Origin: Shimia sp022448905
GTDB lineage: Bacteria; Pseudomonadota; Alphaproteobacteria; Rhodobacterales; Rhodobacteraceae
Direction: 5' to 3'
Assembly: GCF_047126315.1 (NCBI RefSeq)
Contig: NZ_CP138953.1
Location: 2,356,001 to 2,420,000, forward strand
DNA length: 64,000 nucleotides
Part shown: piece by piece, positions 59,210 through 64,000 of the stretch
How the letters are laid out: each line of letters opens with the position of its first letter
How positions within the stretch are numbered: position 1 is the first letter of the stretch
Program-made: the position numbers and the translations under genes
Notes under the pieces: generated by a model
The model's database searches: none
Told to the model about the DNA's origin: nothing
Seen by the model: the letters and a program-made list of their open reading frames with translations, nothing else

Positions 59210-60145
59210 ATGTCAAAGAAGACCGGACTGACGCGGCGTGGCGTTTTGGCGGGGGCAGCGGCGATGCCTTTGGCCGCAACGATGGCGCCGCAAATGGCAG
59301 CAGCCAAAGCGGAGATGATGGGGGTGGGCGCGACGCGTTTTAACCGCATGAAGCTTGGCAATTTTGAGGTGACCACCTTGTTGGTGGGGACGCGCACGGT
59401 TGAAAACCCGCAGAGCATTTTTGGCATGAACGTGAGCGCGGAGGAGTTTGCCGAGGCTTCGGGCGCTGCCAACATTCCGACCAATGCGGCGCAGTTTTTC
59501 TTCACGCCGACTGTGGTGAACACTGGAAATGAGTTGGTGCTGTTTGATACAGGCCTGAGCCCGGAGAGCATCACGGGGGCGTTGGAGGCGGCGGGCTATT
59601 CGGCGGATCAGATTGATACCGCGGTGATCACCCACATGCATGGTGACCACGTTGGCGGCGTGGCTGGTGAAGGCGGCGTGACCTTTGGCAACGCGCGCCA
59701 TGTGACTGGACGCGTGGAATATGACGCCTGGGCGGCAACGGACGGCAACAAAGCGTTTGAAGGCAAGATCCGCCCGAATGCCGAGCGCTTTGACATGATC
59801 GAAGATGGGGCTGACGTGGCGGGGGGGATCTCCGCCGTTGGCGCCTTTGGGCATACGCCGGGTCACATGGCCTATCGCATTGAGAGCGAGGGGCAACAAC
59901 TTGTGATTGCGGCAGATTTCGCCAACCACTATGTGTGGTCTTTGGCCTACCCGGATTGGGAGGTGAAGTTTGACCGCGACAAGGCTGCGGCGGCGGCGAC
60001 CCGGCGCAAGATGCTGGATATGCTGGCGGCGGATAAAATTCCGTTCATTGGCTATCACATGCCATGGCCAGCGGTGGGTTATGTTGAGAAACACGACAGT
60101 GGCTACAAATATGCGCCAGCAAGTTACCAGCTGATGCTGGGATAA
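59210..60145 (+). CDS. Exported MBL-fold metallo-hydrolase with Tat signal
   Basis: 311 residues from the ATG at 59210 (GAGAGG upstream). The N-terminus has a twin-arginine motif (LTRRGVLAGAAAMPLAATMAPQMAAAKA), so the folded, metal-loaded enzyme should be exported by Tat. The metallo-beta-lactamase zinc motif is ITHMHGDHVGG, with VTGRVEYDAW, GHTPGHMAYRI (His) and AADFANHY (Asp) downstream. Homologues include lactonases, sulfur dioxygenases and others, so the substrate is open. Confidence 0.87.
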   Translation: MSKKTGLTRRGVLAGAAAMPLAATMAPQMAAAKAEMMGVGATRFNRMKLGNFEVTTLLVGTRTVENPQSIFGMNVSAEEFAEASGAANIPTNAAQFFFTPTVVNTGNELVLFDTGLSPESITGALEAAGYSADQIDTAVITHMHGDHVGGVAGEGGVTFGNARHVTGRVEYDAWAATDGNKAFEGKIRPNAERFDMIEDGADVAGGISAVGAFGHTPGHMAYRIESEGQQLVIAADFANHYVWSLAYPDWEVKFDRDKAAAAATRRKMLDMLAADKIPFIGYHMPWPAVGYVEKHDSGYKYAPASYQLMLG

Positions 60146-60166
60146 GAGCCGTTTTGGCTCTTAGAG

Positions 60167-60194
60167 GCGGCGCTCCCCTCGGGGCGCCGCTTTT
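60167..60194 (+). terminator. Terminator of the MBL-fold gene
   Basis: Ten-base-pair GC stem (GCGGCGC extended by a G:T and two more pairs, CCTC loop) followed by TTTT. A first hairpin AAGAGCC / GGCTCTT (60144-60162) overlaps the stop codon. Confidence 0.82.
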
Positions 60195-60301
60195 GTTTTG
60201 GTCTTTGATCTAGAACAGAGTTTCGCACGTCCTGTTTGCGGTAACGGTGTCTCTGTGAGCAGATGTGCCACGTACATTTGTGCCTTCTGGAGTATGGACC
60301 G

Positions 60302-61255
60302 TTGCAAGATATTCTGACCGTGACTTTCAACCCGGCGGTGGATATGTCCACCGCGACGCCTGAGGTGAGTGCAGGGCCAAAGCTGCGCTGCGACGCGCCG
60401 GTGTTTAGCGCGGGTGGCGGCGGGATCAATGTGTCGCGCGCGATCCGGATTTTGGGCGGGTATTCGCGCGCGTTTGTCGCGGCTGGGGGCACTGCAGGGG
60501 TGAAGCTCGGGGTTTTGTTGGCCGAAGAGGGCATCGCGCGCATTCCGTATCCGGCACCGGGGGAGACCCGCACCAATGTGGCAGTAATCGAAGGCGCAAG
60601 CGGGGATCAGTATCGCTATGTGATGCCGGGGCCAACTTGGCGGGAGGCGGACTGCGAACTGATGTTGGACAACCTGTGTGCGATGGTGTCGCCGTCGGGA
60701 TTGGTTGTGCTGTCGGGCAGTTTGGCACCGGGCATGCCAGTCGACGTGATCCGGCGCATCATGCAGCGGCTTGGGGCCGAGGGGCCAAAGGTGATTTGTG
60801 ACATTTCAGGCGCGCCACTGGCGGATCTTTGTGGGCATGAGGGATGCGGGCTGGAAGTGCTGCGCATGGACCATGATGAAGCGGAAGAAATCGAAGGTGC
60901 GCCATTGGCAAGCCGCGAGGACAGCGCCCGGTTTGCGCGCGATTTGGTCACGAAAGGTGTGGCGCGTGCGGTGGTTGTTGCGCGGGGACCGGATGGGTCG
61001 GTGCTGGCGACAGAAACGGGCTGTGTGCATGCTTCTGGTCTGGATGTGCCGGTGGACAACAAAGTGGGGGCTGGGGACAGTTTTGTCGGGGCGTTTGCCT
61101 TAGCGATGGCCATGGGCAAAGACGCGACCACGGCCCTGCAGTGGGGCACGACGGCGGCGACGTCGGCGGTGACCACACCCGCGAGAGAGCTGTGCCGGAA
61201 GCCGGATTTTGAGCGCTATCTGCCGGAGTGTGCGTTGAGCGATCTGGCCGTGTAG
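60302..61255 (+). CDS. PfkB-family hexose kinase (1-phosphofructokinase type)
   Basis: 317 residues from the TTG at 60302 (GGAG nine bases upstream); the frame is open back to an ATG at 60263, but the family start ILTVTFNPAVDMST is right after the TTG. The PfkB signature is DNKVGAGDSFVGAFALAMAMG, with the anion-hole GAGD and catalytic Asp, and the sugar site is in GGGGINVSRAIRILG. It phosphorylates a sugar phosphate, probably fructose 6-phosphate or 1-phosphate. A single gene, convergent with mgtE at a one-base spacing. Confidence 0.88.
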   Translation: MQDILTVTFNPAVDMSTATPEVSAGPKLRCDAPVFSAGGGGINVSRAIRILGGYSRAFVAAGGTAGVKLGVLLAEEGIARIPYPAPGETRTNVAVIEGASGDQYRYVMPGPTWREADCELMLDNLCAMVSPSGLVVLSGSLAPGMPVDVIRRIMQRLGAEGPKVICDISGAPLADLCGHEGCGLEVLRMDHDEAEEIEGAPLASREDSARFARDLVTKGVARAVVVARGPDGSVLATETGCVHASGLDVPVDNKVGAGDSFVGAFALAMAMGKDATTALQWGTTAATSAVTTPARELCRKPDFERYLPECALSDLAV

Positions 61256-61256
61256 T

Positions 61257-62651
61257 TCAGAGGTAGAGCGCTGAGGCGACTAGGAAGAAAGTCAGCACGC
61301 CAAACACGTCGTTGGTCGTCGTGATGAAGATGCCGGTCGCCACGGCAGGGTCGAGCTTTAGGGATTTGAGAACAAAGGGAATAACGGCGCCGATGGTGCC
61401 TGCGATTGTGGTCACCAGTGTGAGCGCGCAGAGGGCGGTGAGCGCCAGGTAGGCTGGCGCGTGCAGCGGGATGAACAGGCTGACCAACAGAACCATGAGC
61501 GCGGTGATGCTGCCAATGGAGAGCCCGTTCAGCATGGCACCCAACAGCTCGCGCAGGATGCGGCCCGAGAAGTCGCCGCGCCAGTTCACGCCGGAGGTGA
61601 GGGACTGCACAGATACAGTGGAGGCCTGAATGCCCGCGTTGCCTGCGGTGGCCATGACTACGGGGATAAAGCTGGCCAAAACGGCCGCTTGGGCCAGCGC
61701 GTCCTCAAAGGAGCCAATCACACCTGCGGCAAAACCGGCGCCCCCCAGGCCGCCGAGCAGCCAAGGCAAACGGCGGCGCAGGATGGTGAGCGGGCTGTCA
61801 AACTGCGTGGTAGCGGGGGAGACTGAGCCCATACGCAGCATGTCTTCTTCGGCCTCTTCGCGGACGATTTTGGCCAGTTCGCGGGGGGAGATGCCGCCGA
61901 CAAGTTTGCCGGTGCTGTCGATCACCCCAATGGCGTGTAGGTTTTTGGCACGGGCCATGGACAAGACGTCTTCGCGGTCCCAGTCAGCACTCACCAAAAG
62001 CAGTTCCGGATGCAGGATGTCGTGCAGGACCACGTCGTCGGTGGCGGCCAACACTTCGCGAAAGCGCAGGAAACCCAGCGGTTTGCGGTTGGCGTCCACC
62101 ACAAACATCATGTCGATCTTGGCGAGGTTCTGGCTACGGGCGCGGATGTCCTGTGTGAGTTGTGCGACGGTGCAATCTGCCGGGGCCATGAGGACGCCCA
62201 AGCGCATGACGGTGGCGGCGCTGTCGTCGCGGGCTTGAAGGACGGCGGCAATGGCGTCGGCCTTTGGGTGTGCCGCGACCAGCTGTGCGGCGAAACTGCG
62301 AGGTAGTTCGAGTAGCGTGTCGACGGCCTCGTCCTCATCCATCATGGCGATGTTGTTGGAAAAAGTCGTGAGGGACGTTTCCGAGAACAGAACTGCGCGC
62401 AGGTCCGGATCAAGTTCGGCCATGACCTTGAGGCCAAGCGCATCCGGGATCCAGTCAAACATCACGCGGGCGCGGGCGGGGCGCAATCGCGTGAGAGCGG
62501 CCAATGTGTCGACCGCGGGCCAGTCTTCGAGCGCTTCGATTAAGGCCGCTTTCTTATCAGCCCCAATCCAGTGATCGAGCTGTTTTAGCAGCTTGCGGTT
62601 GGCCTGTTTGCCGTCCTCTGTGTGGTCGTCGTGCCAGATCATAGAGGGCAT
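61257..62651 (-). CDS. mgtE: Magnesium transporter MgtE
   Basis: 464 residues. The N-terminal MgtE_N helical domain is followed by two CBS domains (DADRE, GVIDSTGKLVGGISPRELAKI) that sense cytoplasmic Mg2+, then a plug helix and five transmembrane helices starting at PWLLGGLGGAGFAAGVIGSFEDALAQ with the pore motif ATAGNAGIQASTVSVQSL. It imports Mg2+ through the inner membrane. It is downstream of a gamma-glutamylcyclotransferase gene by 13 bases on the same strand. Confidence 0.93.
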   Translation of the reverse strand: MPSMIWHDDHTEDGKQANRKLLKQLDHWIGADKKAALIEALEDWPAVDTLAALTRLRPARARVMFDWIPDALGLKVMAELDPDLRAVLFSETSLTTFSNNIAMMDEDEAVDTLLELPRSFAAQLVAAHPKADAIAAVLQARDDSAATVMRLGVLMAPADCTVAQLTQDIRARSQNLAKIDMMFVVDANRKPLGFLRFREVLAATDDVVLHDILHPELLLVSADWDREDVLSMARAKNLHAIGVIDSTGKLVGGISPRELAKIVREEAEEDMLRMGSVSPATTQFDSPLTILRRRLPWLLGGLGGAGFAAGVIGSFEDALAQAAVLASFIPVVMATAGNAGIQASTVSVQSLTSGVNWRGDFSGRILRELLGAMLNGLSIGSITALMVLLVSLFIPLHAPAYLALTALCALTLVTTIAGTIGAVIPFVLKSLKLDPAVATGIFITTTNDVFGVLTFFLVASALYL

Positions 62652-62664
62652 GTTGGCAGGCCTT

Positions 62665-63228
62665 TTAGCTGGTGAATTTTGCGTCCAGAGCGGCGAGGTG
62701 GTGATCCACCAGCGCCGTCTCGTCTTTGGTCAGCACGCGGTGACGCGGGTATTGTGGATCGGCGCGGTCATGCAGGATGGGCGCGTCCCAACCGGTTGTT
62801 GTGGCGAAGAAATCCACAACGCCTTGCTCACCAAATTCACGCAGGTAGCCTTGCACAACCACGTCCAGATAGCTGAGCAGAATGGGATGGCGCATGTCTG
62901 CGGGCAGGCCGATGTTGTGGCGGGCGGTGTAGACGGCGATCTCGATGGGATCGGTGATCGGGTGGGTGACCTTCGGAGTGCTGATCACGCGAGTGTAGGC
63001 AAATTCACGGGCGTCCAGAGCTTCCCAGTCATCGCCTGGCACATGTGCTATAATACCGTCTATGGCGCAGGAGTCGTCTGGCACAGCGGTAAGAAACGCG
63101 ATGGGGCGCAGGTCGGTGTGACACCACTGACGCCGCCACCCGTTCAGGCGCGCGGGATGCGCATTCTCGTAAGAATGCGTGCTTTGATTCACGAGGCTGC
63201 CATAGCCAAAGAAGTAGGAGGCGGTCAT
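62665..63228 (-). CDS. Gamma-glutamylcyclotransferase-family protein
   Basis: 187 residues. The GGCT fold starts with ASYFFGYGSLVNQST (YGSL forms the gamma-glutamyl pocket), and DALDAREFAYTRV contains the likely catalytic Glu. Such proteins release 5-oxoproline from gamma-glutamyl peptides or act in glutathione breakdown. GGGAGGAGG just before the ATG is a strong ribosome-binding site. It is followed by mgtE in an apparent operon. Confidence 0.85.
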   Translation of the reverse strand: MTASYFFGYGSLVNQSTHSYENAHPARLNGWRRQWCHTDLRPIAFLTAVPDDSCAIDGIIAHVPGDDWEALDAREFAYTRVISTPKVTHPITDPIEIAVYTARHNIGLPADMRHPILLSYLDVVVQGYLREFGEQGVVDFFATTTGWDAPILHDRADPQYPRHRVLTKDETALVDHHLAALDAKFTS

Positions 63229-63248
63229 GCCTCCTCCCTACACGTGTG

Positions 63249-63262
63249 TTGATCCATGTCAA
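63249..63262. promoter_or_regulatory. Fnr/Dnr-type box near the NsrR-like gene
   Basis: TTGATCCATGTCAA fits the TTGAT-N4-(A/G)TCAA consensus of Fnr/Crp-family regulators, 71 bases before the Rrf2 start and 20 bases before the GGCT start. It suggests oxygen or nitric-oxide control of the Rrf2 gene. Confidence 0.6.
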
Positions 63263-63333
63263 TGCTATGCACGGATCCCTCTGGCACAACCCGCTCACCC
63301 ATCTGACCGCCGGGACGGACTGAGAGGAAGATC

Positions 63334-63789
63334 ATGCGGATTACCAAACGGACGAATATTGCCATTCGTGTGCTGATGTATTGCACAGCGCACCGTGGCC
63401 GCTTGGTGACCAAGCATGAGATTGCCGGGGTGTGTAACGCGTCGGAAAACCACCTGGCGCAGGTTATTCACCAACTGGCGTTGATGGGCGTGTTGAGCAC
63501 GCAACGGGGGCGCAATGGCGGGCTTGAGTTGGCTCGCGAGCCCAAAGACATTGAGATCGGTGAGATTTTCCGGGCTATGGAAGCCTCTGTGCCGCTGGCC
63601 GAGTGTTTTGCGGATGTGGACAATTCCTGTCCGCTTGTGGCGGCCTGTCGATTGAAGTTGGCTTTACAAGAGGCCGCGGAGGCATTTTACGCGCGGTTGG
63701 ATGTTGTGACGCTGGACTCGTTGGTGTGCAACAACACCGCGTTGCTTGGCATTCTGGCGCCTGATCCTTGTGACTCAAAAGCCAGCTAA
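63334..63789 (+). CDS. Rrf2-family regulator, NsrR-like
   Basis: 151 residues; GAGGAAG precedes the ATG. The winged helix is RITKRTNIAIRVLMYCTAHRGRLVTKHEIAGVCNASENHLAQVIHQLALMG. Cysteines at about 94 (LAECF), 102 (NSCPL) and 108 (AACRL) sit as in NsrR, which ligates an iron-sulfur cluster that reacts with nitric oxide. It probably represses nitrosative-stress genes. A nearby Fnr-type box fits such a regulon. Naming it nsrR is not certain without the genes beyond the window. Confidence 0.8.
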   Translation: MRITKRTNIAIRVLMYCTAHRGRLVTKHEIAGVCNASENHLAQVIHQLALMGVLSTQRGRNGGLELAREPKDIEIGEIFRAMEASVPLAECFADVDNSCPLVAACRLKLALQEAAEAFYARLDVVTLDSLVCNNTALLGILAPDPCDSKAS

Positions 63790-63805
63790 GAACGTGTTCG
63801 CGGGC

Positions 63806-64000
63806 TTAGTGGCGAAAGTCGACGCCTGAGAGGACGACGCCCGCGGCGAAAACAACTCCCCACAACAGACCTGCGAGGACCGCCATCCAGCGGCCTTTGC
63901 GCTGGACTGGCCAGCGGAATGTGCCAAACAGCAGAGTGAGAAATAGGGCGCTGGCCAAGAGGACAAGGGTTTGTTCTAGCGTAGCACCAGAGGGGAGGGC
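63806..64000 (-). CDS. Small membrane protein, 5' end outside window
   Basis: A - strand frame open from the window edge to TAA (63806-63808), 64 residues visible. Two hydrophobic spans, TLVLLASALFLTLLFGTFRW and WMAVLAGLLWGVVFAAGVVLSG, flank a basic loop QRKGR, giving two transmembrane helices with an inside-positive loop. The start lies beyond base 64000. I do not recognise the family. Confidence 0.6.
   Translation of the reverse strand, partial: ALPSGATLEQTLVLLASALFLTLLFGTFRWPVQRKGRWMAVLAGLLWGVVFAAGVVLSGVDFRH

Overview
The window looks like chromosomal DNA of a marine Rhodobacteraceae bacterium (Roseobacter group, close to Ruegeria, Phaeobacter or Tritonibacter). The evidence is high-GC, gene-dense coding, an alphaproteobacterial one-cysteine DksA, a very long TRAP large permease, a single-ATPase-domain sugar ABC importer, a DUF2927 lipoprotein, and small families shared mainly within this group. 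No rRNA, tRNA, CRISPR array, prophage or insertion sequence was seen. The assignment rests on gene content read by eye, not on a search.

Layout. 1-5.4 kb: the end of a TRAP transporter operon, then small membrane and unknown proteins and a YbaK-like deacylase. 5.4-12.7 kb: glnE with a coupled 89-residue protein, a NUDIX hydrolase, a lipoprotein, an RlmI-like rRNA methyltransferase, a PIN protein and an M48 protease. 12.7-17.5 kb: a von Willebrand factor A protein, a tiny membrane protein, a DUF2927 lipoprotein, an acetyltransferase, a MoxR ATPase and dksA. 17.6-24.7 kb: an FAD monooxygenase, divergent oxyR/katG and membrane or SDR proteins. 25-30.5 kb: a universal stress protein with an amino-acid/sodium symporter, then zinT behind a Zur-type box, and an ACR3-like transporter with a flavoprotein that ends in a cysteine cluster behind a second, weaker Zur-like box.

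30.5-44.6 kb: a sulfatase with a divergent LysR regulator, then a D-xylose locus (xylFHG-glk, a ROK regulator, xylBA). The locus is interrupted by a CRTAC1-like protein and a di-haem peroxidase. The inverted repeat AATTTG-N5-CAAATT stands before both xylF and xylB and is the likely operator of the ROK repressor. 44.7-48.4 kb: copA-cueR with a MerR-type promoter, then a frameshifted ZIP transporter and an AT-rich gap with strong hairpins.

48.8-51 kb: leuA with a cupin gene, preceded by what appears to be an undescribed-in-annotation, nearly leaderless leucine leader peptide (28 codons, six Leu codons among the last eight) with two mutually exclusive helices. This is the strongest hidden regulatory element found. 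51-64 kb: SDR, ABA4-like and MarR genes around a 16-bp palindrome; a secreted MORN protein made of 18 repeats that arose by duplication of a nine-repeat block; nadE, RidA, gltX, an exported metallo-beta-lactamase-fold protein, a PfkB kinase, mgtE with a gamma-glutamylcyclotransferase, and an NsrR-like regulator near an Fnr-type box. The window ends inside a small membrane protein gene.
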